Origin: Lolium rigidum
Lineage: Eukaryota; Streptophyta; Magnoliopsida; Poales; Poaceae
Reading direction: 5' to 3'
DNA: 64,000 nt
NCBI RefSeq assembly: GCF_022539505.1
Contig: NC_061514.1
Span: 328,769,090-328,833,089 of the forward strand
Shown here: positions 21,681 through 34,200 of the stretch, in pieces
How positions within the stretch are numbered: the stretch's first letter is position 1
Layout of the letters: every line of letters starts with the position of its first letter
Position numbers and translations under genes: made by a program
Notes under the pieces: model-generated
Database searches by the model: none
What the model saw: the letters and a program-made list of their open reading frames with translations, nothing else
Told to the model about the DNA's origin: nothing

Positions 21681-24600
21681 TACACTCCAATTATTCGTGG
21701 ACCTATATTTGGGGATCCAATAGCTCCCACTACATGAATGTATACATATGTTCTTTAGAGATATATATACCTACTAGAAACGTTTTAAAATGGATTGAAA
21801 AATGCAAAACCCTAATTAAAAGGCTTTCACCTTGCTATTGCTTCAAGACTGCTCGACACCAAGGTATGTTTATACTAACTAACTTCGCTGGCATCAATAG
21901 ATCAAACTACATTCTTTGTTAGGAGTACCTTTTAGAAACTCGTGATTGTATCTATTTTCATGCCTTGTCGGTCCTGACTATGGGATCCATATTGGGGCAC
22001 TCATTAGAAATCTTATGCAACCTCCATTAAGTTCTTCAATATGGGGCCCAAAGATGGGCCCAAATTCTTTCGGTAGGCCCTTCTTTATTGAAATCCTCCA
22101 AATAGTTGGATGTTGCATTTGGAAGCAGGAATATGGTAGTTATAAGAACTACACTAGATTCAGTTTTGCTTCAAGATGAAGCTTGTAGTGCAATCACATT
22201 GACTGAGGCTTGATACTAAATCTCATATTGTTTAGCTTGGACTTATTTTATTACCTAGTTTTGTTACTGCCTCTGATCTAGATTAGTTGTTGTTGGTTCA
22301 GTTAACCTAGATGGATCTAGGCAACATTTGACTAAATGAGCTACAATTAATTTGGATCCGATCAAGTACATTTGGTTTCTTAAGTTTCCCTTCTCATGTA
22401 TAGAATTTACTAAAGAGTTCTCGTGTACTATATTCATGTTGGCCTCCCAAGTATTCTCGAATCAAAGAAATATGTGTGTCCATGTTTGGACAATCTATAC
22501 TTAATATAATGCATACCAATAGAAATAGAACTACCGTCGCTATTAAACAACATCAAATATACAAAATGTTTTATCTCCCTCGTGAAAAACAAGAATATGG
22601 ATAATTTATATTACTCACTCTTAACCACATTTTCTACAAATGGATAACTAATATTTGACAAAATAAGTTTTGCCATCTGATAGGAGTCATATGCTAGTTC
22701 TCATACCTACCATAGGAGACATATTTTAGATCTCATATATACTAGCTACTACAAATTTTTGGAATATTGAAACCATTACTCAACTCAAAACAACACCATA
22801 CAATCTAACAAATTATTTTGTAAAGTCACACTTAATAATTAAATATTCATGTCCGCCTTTTTTCACTCAGTTCACTTGTGCATCTAGTGGTTAAAACATG
22901 AATATTGGATTGCCTGGAGTGACATGCTTTATTACTATATGCACCAATGGTATCTCTTACCATAAAATCACCTAAATGGTCTTGTATCCAAGAAAAGAAC
23001 TACAATTCGCCCATCAATAAATCAGTGATGCCCATGTGCAAATGGTTGTTTATCACAACCAGTTGAGGGCCTGCTCTACACTTTTTCGTGTGAACTATTT
23101 CAGTGATAGTCATGCACTTTCACCGTAATCAACTTTGGTAGATCACACCCTATTTAATCTATATCTCATACAATTCTTTGAGGACATATGCAATATTCCG
23201 CATGTTGTAGAATGGTTAGCATCCTTGTAGTATGGTCTATATAGAGAGTATGTGGCAGTGATAAACCATGTAGAGGGTGTGTCTATCTTCATCGTCGTTA
23301 AAAATATGCAATCCACTCCTAGAGCTCTTGATGCACCTATTTTAGATTTATGGTCATGTAGTAACCACCTAGACCCTTTAGGATGATCATTCAACATGCC
23401 AACAATCTCCAAGAAAAATATAGGCAGTGTGCTATAATACATTAAGGATATCTATATGATTGTTTTATGGGGACTGAAGGTCCGCTAGCAACCTCCATTA
23501 AGTCCTTTAGTGGGACCCAAATTATTTATATAGGATCATCTTCTTTGAGATCTTCACGATGAATGTATTCCACAATTGGAAGCAAACTAATTGAAATACG
23601 TCTAGAAAAAAATTAGTAGCATGAACTCTTTTGGAAGTTTCTTCAAGATCGTTCTTGCATTACCCCCATTAACTTAAGATAGAGTATAAGGATCATATTT
23701 TATTTAGGTTGGATTGATTTTATTACAAATATTGTTTATTTTGTTGTCTTAGGACCCCTTTCTTGTATATGGACTGAATAAGAGTTCTATTGTTGTAAAT
23801 TGTCTTGAGAAAGTTATCTTATATCCATGGTCATAAGTAGTTCTTGTTTTGAATTCAATTCATGTTAGGGCCTTCTTGTAAACTTCCAGTCATAATTTGA
23901 TCACGTTAAATAGTCTAATAGTTTATATAAATGCATACTAGCTACCATTACCATTTAAAACCTTCACATATAAAAAAATGGTTAATTGTTCTCGTGAGAT
24001 AAGACTTATGATCTTTAAGTATTATTTTCATTCTTATCCATACATGAATGACTAGTATCTAACTAAATGTACTTCTTGTGTCCATGTTTATAAAAAGGAA
24101 ATGTGGCCATGTTAAATGGCCTAATAGCTTACATAAAAGCATCACAGCTACCATTACCATTTAAAACTTTCATATATACAAAATGGTTTATTGTTCTCAT
24201 GAAAGAAGTCTTTTGATTTTTTCATATTATTCATGCTTATCCACACTGCCATATATGAATGGATACTATGTGACTAAACTTACTTTATTGCATGATGGGA
24301 GAGACATGTCACATCCTGACCTTGCCAACTTCTAGCATTTGTTCGGGATGCCAATAGCACTCCTCATGTAGAACTAATAACATATAATTTGTAAGACTAT
24401 TTTATGTCACACTTAATAAAGTATAAAATTTCCTTTCCTTTTAGTTGGTCGATCCACCATCGCAGCTCTATTAGTGGCACTATGACTAGCTGTTGGATTT
24501 CTCTGTGTCAACTCACTTTATTATTACACATTCCTTCCACCTCTTTCTTACATCATTGCTTTCTTACCTTATAAATCGTGTAAACATGCTTAAGAGAAAA

Positions 24601-24970
24601 ACAAATAATAATTTGAAATTACCCCACCAATGAACCAGTTGATTGCCATGTTCTCAAAGCAAGCTTTGAGTGTGGATAACCGATATGGGGGCCTTGGGTC
24701 CAATATTTATCCATAGTTCTATCATAGCCAAACTATTAGTATCTGATAAGAAAATATAAGAAAATGGATATTAGACCAATAAACTATTTTGTATCTATGA
24801 AAGTTTTATCATAGCCAAACTATTAGTATATAGTTTTATTCTTAGTTTTATTCTTATGAAAAATATAAAACTTTCATATTTTTATCATAGTTTTATTGTT
24901 AGTGCATTATCATTTATCCATAGTTTTATCATAACCAAACTATTAGTATCTGATAAGAAAATATAATTTG
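21681..24970. repeat. AT-rich block with diverged long repeats
   Basis: No gene seen. Internal similarity is visible: about 22015-22155 resembles 23485-23605 (both contain CAACCTCCATTAAGT and later a 'TTGGAAGCA' stretch), and 23160-23400 resembles 25290-25540 (a TATATAGAGAG stretch, then ATGCAA and CCTATTTTA). The repeats are diverged and have indels. The 24700-24960 part contains repeated words such as TATTAGTATCTGATAAGAAAA. Confidence 0.55.
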
Positions 24971-26700
24971 TTTGTTATTGGAAGAGCCACGACAATTGTG
25001 CTATCCACTTGCTTTCGATATTACGGCTTATCCGTAGTTTCCATATCCAAATAATTTGTATCCGATTGAGAAATGTAACTCGTCTGTTACCGGAAGAACC
25101 CAACTCTTCTAGCAACTAGCTTCCATTATTTGTCACAGCTGTTCAAACTATTTTACGCCCTGAAGCCATCAAATCTAACACTTTTATGTAACAACAACTC
25201 TAATAATTATTCCTTTTAGCCTCCCATTATCGGCCATGCTTGGAGGACGAATGCAATAATTAATTTTGACAGATCTCACCTTATTATGTCTCTAACTTAT
25301 ACCATGCTTGAAAGATGGATACGATATACTGGATCACATAGAGATATTGGAATCCTTTTAGTGTGGTATATATAGAGAGAAAGAGAGTACTACATAGTAG
25401 TGATAAATCATGAAGATGATTGTTAATGTTCATCATCATTAGCATTATGCAACATGCTCCTAGATCTTTTTGAACAACCTATTTTAAAGTTATGTTCATG
25501 TGGCACTCCTTTCACCCTAGCCCCTTTAATTTGGGTGATCTACCTTCATCTAGTTTATTTTTCAATAAATCATTCCATATAACAATGATCTTCATGCAAA
25601 ATCAGGCATTGTGCTATAAAAATACAATAGTTACTAACAAACACACGTAGTTTTGTTATAACACAACTTAATCTAGCAAAATTTAGCGGAATTACGCCTA
25701 CTATTACGAAATTATATTTACTTCTCGTGAAACTCGCTGCTGAATATCCTTAACTTAGTACGTTTTATCTTTAATTTTCCTATCCAATTCATTGATATCC
25801 AACAAAATATAGTACATGAAGAGCCACTTCAACTCTTCTACCAACCATCTTACGGTATTACGATTTATCTAGAACTACCATATCCAACTCATTGATGTCC
25901 GACAAAACAATGTAGTTCCTCCATTTCCGGAAGCCGCACTAACTCTTCTACCAACTGGCTTCCGTTATTTTTCGTGGTAGTTCAATCTACTTTTACGCCA
26001 GTGACGCCATCTAATGTGGCATATATTTCGGTAACACCACCTCTAATAATTATTTCTTTTCGCCGCCTTTTGTCGACCAATATACTCGTGCAATCCTAGT
26101 AACGACAATACAGCTTGTTGGACTCTTCTATAACGCCACATCTGATGCCTTCTCTCTCCTAATCTATTAGCGTAACCCGAGTAACGACAGTACAATCTTC
26201 TTGGTTTTACTTAGCGTCACACTTAATGGATTTTGATTTCATATGTCAATAATGTCCAAACACAATCTAAGCATTATGCTATATTGATACAATATATACC
26301 AACAAGACAAGTAGTTGAGTTACAATAACACAAATTCTCTGGTAAAATTAAGCAGAGTTGTGCCTATTATGAAATGACATATAGTCCTCATGAACCATGT
26401 GGCTAGATATCCTTAATGTATTACATTTTATCCATAATGTACATATCTAGTTTATTCGCATCCGACAAAACATCGTAATTCGTCGATTACCGGAAGAGCC
26501 ACGTCAACTCTTCTACCAACCGGCTTCTAGTAGTCCAGCTTATCCAAAATTCCCATATCCAACTCATTGTTATCCGACAAAACAGTAGTATGTCGGTTAC
26601 CGGAAGAGCTTCACCAACTCTTCTAACAACTGGCTTCCGTTATTTGTCGTGTTCATTCAATCTTCTTTTGCTTCACTGACGCCATCAATTCCGACAGATC
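24971..26700. repeat. Dispersed hairpin-bearing repeat
   Basis: A module containing GGAAGAGCC or GGAAGCC, then AACTCTTCTACCAAC, then GGCTTCCGTTATT occurs near 24979, 25089, 25818, 25926, 26488 and 26599. In the copy at 25928-25964 the ends form a perfect 8-bp stem (CGGAAGCC / GGCTTCCG) around a 21-base loop. Other copies keep part of the stem. The family is not recognised. Confidence 0.65.
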
Positions 26701-26737
26701 TTTCTGTAACGTCACCTCTAATAATTATTCCCTTTCC

Positions 26738-27420
26738 CCGTATTTCATCAGTCAATCTACTCGTGCGACTCTAGTAACGACAATACGGTTTGTTGGACTC
26801 TTCCGTAACGTCACTCTTCATGATTATACTCTCTACATGCCTTTTGTCGCCCAATCCGCTACCGCAAACCTAGCAACGACAATACGGTTTGTTGGACTCT
26901 TCCGTAACGTCACTCTTCATGATTATACTCTCTGCATGCCTTGTATCGCCCAATCCGCTACCGCAAACCTAGGAACGACAATACGGCTTGTTGTACTCTT
27001 TCGTAACGTCACCCTTCATAATTATACTCTCTACATGCCTTTTGTCGCCCAATCCGCTACCGCAACTCTAGTAACGACAATACAGTTTGTTGCACTCGTC
27101 TGTAACGTCACTCTTCATAATTATACTCTCTGCATGCCTTTTGTCGCCCAATCCGCTACCGCAAACCTAGTAACGACAATACGGTTTGTTCGACTCATCT
27201 GTAACGTCACTCTTCATGATTATACTCTCTACATGCCTTTTGTCACCCAATCCGTTACCGCAAACCTAGTAACGACAATACGGTTTGTTGAACTCTTCGG
27301 TAACGTCACTCTTCATAATTATACTCTATAGATGCTTTTTGTTACCCAATCCGCTACCGTAAACCCAGTAACGGTAATACAATCTACCGGATTTTACCGG
27401 AACATTTTGCTGCACGTATG
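26738..27420. repeat. Tandem array, 99-bp unit, about 6-7 copies
   Basis: Units start at 26837, 26936, 27035, 27134, 27233 and 27332, exactly 99 bp apart, with a diverged copy before (26738) and a partial one after. Each carries ATGCCTTTTGTCGCCCAATC, ACGACAATACGG and CGTAACGTCAC. Older copies lie at about 26070-26230. Because the unit is a multiple of three, one frame stays open for 165 codons (26837-27331), but this is not evidence of a gene. Confidence 0.9.
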
Positions 27421-28255
27421 GTTAGTCCCTTAAGCCCTTAGAAATTAACAATCCAATCCTTTAGCTAAGTACCATTTTTTTAGGGAGTGATTTTTTGGGG
27501 GACCTTCAGGTAAGAACTAACCGTGGAACCATCACCCACCAACCATTTACATGCCCCCACACACTAGATACACAGAAGATTCATGTCCATAATGTGGTGA
27601 CAAAAAAAAGTTAGTGAGCGCCTTGGCAGAAACAATAATTAACCGCGCGCAATATATTTTGGATATCATGATACACTTACTACAATGAGTGCAAATGTAT
27701 AGCCCAGCATTAAATCCATCTCTGTAAAGATGGAATCCATTTGGAAGATATGCGTACCAGCATTAACGCCTAAGATCATCGGCCCTGGTTTTGGCACTCC
27801 ATATCTTTGGCACCAATTAATGACATATAAACCTCTGAAATAAATGGGAGTAGGGGGATAAGCGGCACACAGTGACTGCCTAGAGGGGCCCCTGGCCCTA
27901 TATAAGGGGCCCAGGGAGGGCATGGAGGACCCAGACCCAGACCCCCTGAGCACCAGCAGCAGCACTTGTGTACTTCGCTCTTCCTCTTGATCTCTTCGTA
28001 GATTCCTAGGACAGATTGAGAGAAGAAGCATGACAGAGTTGTAGAGCCCCACCTGCAAGGAAAAAATTCTCAAATCATAGTGAGGAAAGGGAAGGGGAGA
28101 AAAGGTAGAAAAGAATTAAAATTGATTTCCGTATATATGTTTTCCTTACTAACCTTTCTTGGATTTCGGGCACTTCCTATTCAGTGCAGCGGATTCCCCC
28201 GCCCGCTGCCCGCGGCCGGCCACCGCGCGCGGAGCCTCATCTCTCTAGCTGCGCA
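27421..28255 (+). promoter_or_regulatory. Upstream region of the nucleotidyltransferase gene
   Basis: No coding sequence. TATATAAGG at 27899-27907 sits in a GC-rich context about 350 bp before the chosen ATG and is followed by a CT-rich leader (about 27970-28000), as expected for a plant core promoter. The transcription start is inferred to lie near 27930-27940. Confidence 0.5.
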
Positions 28256-31200
28256 ATGGAGTACCGCCCCAGGTCCGGCCCGCGCTACGGCCACAACAGC
28301 TACGGCGGCGCCCATGGCAGCGGCGGCTACGGGAACGGCGGCTACGGCGCCGGTGCCTACAGCAACGGCGGCTACGCTGGCGGCCAGGGGAACGGCGGCT
28401 ACGGCGCCGGCGCCTACAGCAACGGCACGTACGCAGGCGGACACGGCAACGGCGTGTACGGCTACGGGGGCGGCGACGGGATGTACCTCCCTTACGGGCG
28501 AGGCGCTGCCCCTAGCTACGGCATGGGCCGGCCGCTGGCGGCGGCGATGCCGTCGACGAGCTATGGCCTGGGCCGCGGCTGGGTCGCGGACGAGCACCTG
28601 CGCGGGGCGCCTCCTCCGCCGATGATCCTCCCGGAGGCGATGCGGGCGGCGGAGGCGGCCGCCCACGAGGTGTTGCTTCGGCTGCACCCCACGGAGCCGG
28701 CGGAGCGGCGGCGGCACGAGATAATCGGCTACGCCAAGCGCCTCATCGGCACCACCTTCGGCTGCGAGGTACGTCCACGCGAAACCCTCGCGCGTTTGTT
28801 CCGCTCTGTGTCTGTCTCACGTGCTGCCTCCTCGTCGTCGTCCTAGCTCCCCTCTGTCGTCAGATAACAAAAAGAAAGACTTTGCGTTTCTTCCTTTCCC
28901 CAACAAATCTTCCCCGTGGTGCCGCGTCTCGATCGCCCCTCGTGCTTCGCCGATCGCTCTCACCTGGACCAGGATCCACGGTGCTCGATCGGGGAATTCT
29001 TCGATTAGACTAGTCGATCGCCTTCTGTCGTGTGGGTTAGGATACCAATCTGTCTGCTGATTAACTCTTCTTATCCTGGTCTTTGTTTACACTACACACT
29101 GCTTTTTTTTCTTCTGAATTTGCAGTGATTGGTCTTACTGCAAGTTGTACTTTCGATTCCTGTTCCCAGTCTTTTTCTAAGTCACTTCTCAATTGCTGTG
29201 CCAAGTGACATCATGCTACTGAAGTCAGACCTCAGTCAGTCAGATCTACCTACCAGAGCTTCAGTTTTGACCCCTTTGAACCGGCCAAAGTACAGTTTGT
29301 TTTTTTAACCCTGTCTTAAGCACTGTGATTAGGACTGTTAATTAATTTGGAGTATTATTAGAAGCACTTGGAAAGCTAGAAGCCTTTCTGCACTGCCGCT
29401 GTCGCTGTCTGTCGCCGTCGCATGATCCATCCACTGTTTTAGTACTGGACTAGATCCTGAAGCCGAAGTGCATGATACGGCTATGTTCAGGTAGTGGTCC
29501 ATGTCTGGGCTGGGCCTGCTCCCTTTTATGCTAGTTATAGGACATGCGTGCTTGGGCTCACCATGAACAAGATTGCACTCCTGGATGATTCATCCATCAC
29601 ATGTGCACATTCTTCTCTGCATGGTGCTGCTACATGGCTACCTAGGAGTATGTTCTATGGACTCCCAGTTAAACCTTGAGTGTGACCGAGCAGGGGACAA
29701 GATTCCAAATTCTTACATTTAATTGTGTATACTGCATTTAACTTTGGCATATACTTATTTAAGTATATGGGTTGGGGAGTACCATTATTGGTGTTTGTTA
29801 GTTTGTACTTCTTCCTCACACACCACCCACCAGATGTAGATCTAGAAATATATGGCTCTTGGCCTTTGCTTGTTATTGTTTCGTTTGTCACTTTGTGAAT
29901 TACACTGCTAGCAAGCAACACAACTTTTTTGACCAGTGTATTTTTTTTTAAATATCTAATAATGCAGGTTCATGCATATGGATCAGTCCCGTTAAGAACA
30001 TACCTCCCCGACGGAGATGTCGATGTCACTATTCTTACAAACACATCTTTGGATGGTACTTTCATTGAAGCTGTGCGATGTCTACTTGTTTCAGAAAGGT
30101 GGAATGAAGATGCTCAGTTTATAATAAAGAATGTTGGTTTCATCGATGCTAAGGTGAATTTTCCTTGTTATACTTGACCATTTTTTTGGGTCGATATTTA
30201 CTCTCCCAAATTGTTTTGACGAATTTGATATTCTTCATGCGCAATGTTTTGACCTTCTTCTTACTTTTTCATTGATCATCATGCATGGTGTTTTAGTCTA
30301 TTCATTTTCTATATTTATGATCTGCATATATATGTGTGGAACGGATAGTAAACTGTGTGTTCCTTGTTATGCATTATATAGTTATATACTTATATTCTAC
30401 TACTAATATTCATGCAGTCTCAAAGTTTGTTTTGTTGTTTTGTTCACCCAGGTTAAGCTCATCAAATGTGTCATTGACAATGTTGTTGTGGACATCTCGT
30501 TTAACCAAATTGGTGGCATCTCCACAGTAACTTTCCTTGAGGAGGTATGTAGATATATTATGTTCCAATTGATAACTTTCTCCTGAAAATACACACCTAA
30601 CAACTTCAATATATAATCAAGTGAATTTTATCCCAAGCTTAATTTTTTGGTCATGCTTCAGGTCGACCGAGTAATTGGCAAAAATCACCTATTCAAAAGG
30701 AGCATTATTTTAATCAAAGCTTGGTGTTACCATGAGAAGAATATTCATGGTTCTAATAAAGGGCTATTGTCTACATACGCATTGGAAGTGCTTATACTTT
30801 ACATATTGAATCTGCACCACAAGTCTGTCAATGGCCCATTGGAGGTAATTACTTTGGAAACAATCCTATCACATTTACAAAATGCAGAAATTAAGATTAT
30901 TTGCATGTATTTTCTTTGTCTAATAGGTGTTGCACAGATTTTTGGAGTTCTATAGCAAGTTCGATTGGGACAGGCATTGTGTTACTTTAAATGGTCCTGT
31001 GCCCATGCCAGCACCCGGACGCAGCTTCACCGGTAAGTCATACTAGTATATCATTTTACTTTGTTATGTGGAATCACCTATCACTTTTGTAATTATTAAA
31101 TTCTCTACGACTTGCAGAGCCTGATGCCTTCAGTGATGAACTATTACTGAGCAACGAATCCCTCAAAAGCTCACTGGATAGACTTATTGTACTTCCAATA

Positions 31201-34200
31201 GGTTCTGATAGACCTGACGCAGAATTCGTGCGGATGTATGTGAACATACTTGACCCTCTGCAGAGGGGCAATAATCTCGGCAGAAGCATCAGCGAAGGTA
31301 AGAATAACCCAGGGATCCATCATTTTGTTTTTCGTATTGATCAGAGGTGCAGAATTATTATCTATCTTACAACATGCTTTTGGACATGGAGCACAAAATC
31401 TTGGACAAATTCTCAAGCTAATTCTAAGCATACGCTAATTTTATGCAGATGGCTCCAAGCGCATAAAGCTTGCTTTTGAATGTGGAGCACGGACTCTTGG
31501 ACAAATTCTCAAGCTACCTGCTGAACTTATTCCTGATGGAATTTATAGTTTTTTCGCAACCACGTTGGGTAGACATGGAAGAGGAGAAAGACCAGATCTC
31601 GGTGGTAGTGTCTTGTGCCGATCCATGCCTAATTCTGGAAATTTAAATGGGAAAGATGTGTCCAGCTTCGAAAATTGTTACGTGGTTGAAAATGAAAAGA
31701 GAAGTCCTAATAGTTTACTGGAGCTGGATGACAAGGAATCAGATGTGAAAATAAATAAGCATCAGAGTTCAGGTATTTTTCAGTTGATGCTAAAGATCGT
31801 ATGTAACAATTTTTTTGGATAGTTTCAGATGATTCTTTATTATGAGATGGTACAGTGAAGCTATTAATTCACCATTTGTCGGTGTAGGTTTAACCAATTT
31901 CAGGAGCCACTCACCCTCTTCCTCGGAGACTGGTAACAACAGCATTATTCAATGCAATCATGATTCTGCAACTAATGCAGATGTGCCCTTTGCTAGATCA
32001 TATATCCAGCAAAATTATATAGTGGCTTCCTCGACTCAGGATAATTCTTTGGATGTTCCCTGTTATTGTGTTAACAAGTCAAATGGGACTGATGTTAGTG
32101 AAGCAAAGCTGCAACTTCATCCTTTCACACCATCAAACCTACTGGATCTCTCAGGAGATCTAGGCTTGCCCTTGAAATGCCTCGGGAGTTTTCAGTACAA
32201 CATCGAGGCCTTATTTGATAAGTTACTCGAGTCAGTTAAAGAAGCATCTTTGGCTGGCGTGCTAGATGAGAACTGCTTCGATGGTCCAATTTCACGCTTC
32301 TTGTCAGATAATGATGGACGGAAATTATCTACAGTTAAGCGTTCTCAGGGCACAAGAGATGTTCCTCAGCAATCAATCACCGAGGCCCAAGCTGATGTTT
32401 ATGAGTTTTTTTCTAGTACACATATTCCATCCAGCGGATTGCCATCGTTTCCAGCTGCCGAGGCCTATCATCATCCTTGGTTTGAAAACACAGAGGATAC
32501 TCCTCAGAGTTTTGAAGCCGGCATGTACATTCCTGACATGGTAAGAACCGTTGGCACATGATCCTTTTAGTTTACAGCAATCTTTTGAAAAATGATGCAT
32601 GGAGCTTCGGGAATTCTTCGATTAGACTAGTCTGTGACATCATTCTAAGATAAGTCAAAGCTCATTCAGATCTACCAGCTTTTGTTTTTGCCCATTTTAC
32701 CGGCATAAGTACAGGTTGCTTTTACCCTTTTCTAAGCACTGTGGTTAGGACGTTATTAGTTTGCAGATTGCAGTATAAACACTTAAAAGTTGGAAGCATT
32801 TATGATATGCTGGTGTCGCTGTCTTCGTCCCATGATACATAATATAGCTGCACCAGTCCTGTTTCAGTACTAGACTAGATCCTAAAAGCAAAAATGCCAG
32901 ACGGTTTCAAAAGATAATGCTCTATGTGCTAGCACCACATTCTTCTGAAGTTATTAACTGGTTAATCCACCTGCAATTTTCATGAATTTGCATGTGTGCC
33001 CAGGATGTTCGATTAGAAACAGGCGTGATCCGGGACTAAAGCAGTGGCGCCAAAAAAAGTCTCTTTTGTTTATGCTCTACGTTTTGTTTTCAATAATTAA
33101 ATTGACTCAGTTCTTTGTTTGTTCCTTATGCGCAGAATTTTTCATTGCCCCCTAGAACAGATACTCTGCCCATGGGATCAACGTTCAATCCAGCTATAGT
33201 GGAAAAGGAGAATTATCCATTTTCTTCGCCTTATACCACATGGGATAACCGTAGGACACGTGGAACTGGCACATATATTCCTAAAACGGTAAGCCTTGAG
33301 ATATGATGTGTTTTCTTATGTTACCTGTTTTAAAATTTTGTTCAATTTTCAGTAATTTGACTGAATTGTTGATTACTCCTTACACACCGATGAAAATGGT
33401 CTGCCGCCTCTATGTTTCGCTTTTCCTCTCATTTAAGGGTCAATACTCAATATTCCAATCTTGATAATATGGTTTACAGAATAGACCTTGTGCAAACATG
33501 AAGCATGTATCAGTAGTTAAAACCTGCATCTCTGTAATTAGCTATTCATTCTAGCTTTGTTGTTGTAGCCTCGTGAGTGGAAGGAGAAGTCATGGTATGA
33601 TAGAAGGCAAAATCAGAGGCAACCAGATCAGGTTAACCCATGCAATGGGCATGCTGCCGTTGAAAGAGCACTGACAAATGGTGGAATCAAACAGTTGCCA
33701 ACCAGCGAGACAAGAGAAAACGGTGAACAGAGGTAAACACTACTGCTCGAACATGAAACCATTGGCAACAAAATTTAAATACTAATAAATTGTTTGCCAG
33801 GCATGAAAATGGATCGATGGAAATGCGGACGCTTCCACCTCCAAGGATAGTGCTTCCGCAGTTGCCAACCAGCGAGACAAGAGAGAATGGTGAACAGAGG
33901 TAAACACTACTGCTCGAACATGAAACCATTGGCAACAAAATTTGAATACTAATAAATTGTTTGCCAGGCATGAAAATGGATCGATGGAAATGCGGACGCT
34001 TCCACCTCCAAGGATAGTGCTTCCGCAGTTGCCAACCAGCGAAATAAGAGAGAACGGTGAACAGAGGTAAACACTACCGCTCGAACATGAAACCATTGGC
34101 AACAAAATTTGAATACTAATAAATTGTTTGCCAGGCATGAAAATGGATCGATGGAAATGCGGACGCTTCTACCTCCAAGAATAGTGCTTCCGCAGTTGCC

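Noticed and set aside
26837..27331. 165-codon open frame with five 33-residue repeats
   Set aside because: The frame follows from a 99-bp tandem DNA repeat whose length is a multiple of three. There is no promoter, splice or protein-family support, and the repeats are conserved as DNA outside the frame too.
28181..28717. Minus-strand 178-residue frame rich in Ala and Arg
   Set aside because: Complement of the GC-rich Gly/Tyr exon 1; composition alone keeps it open.
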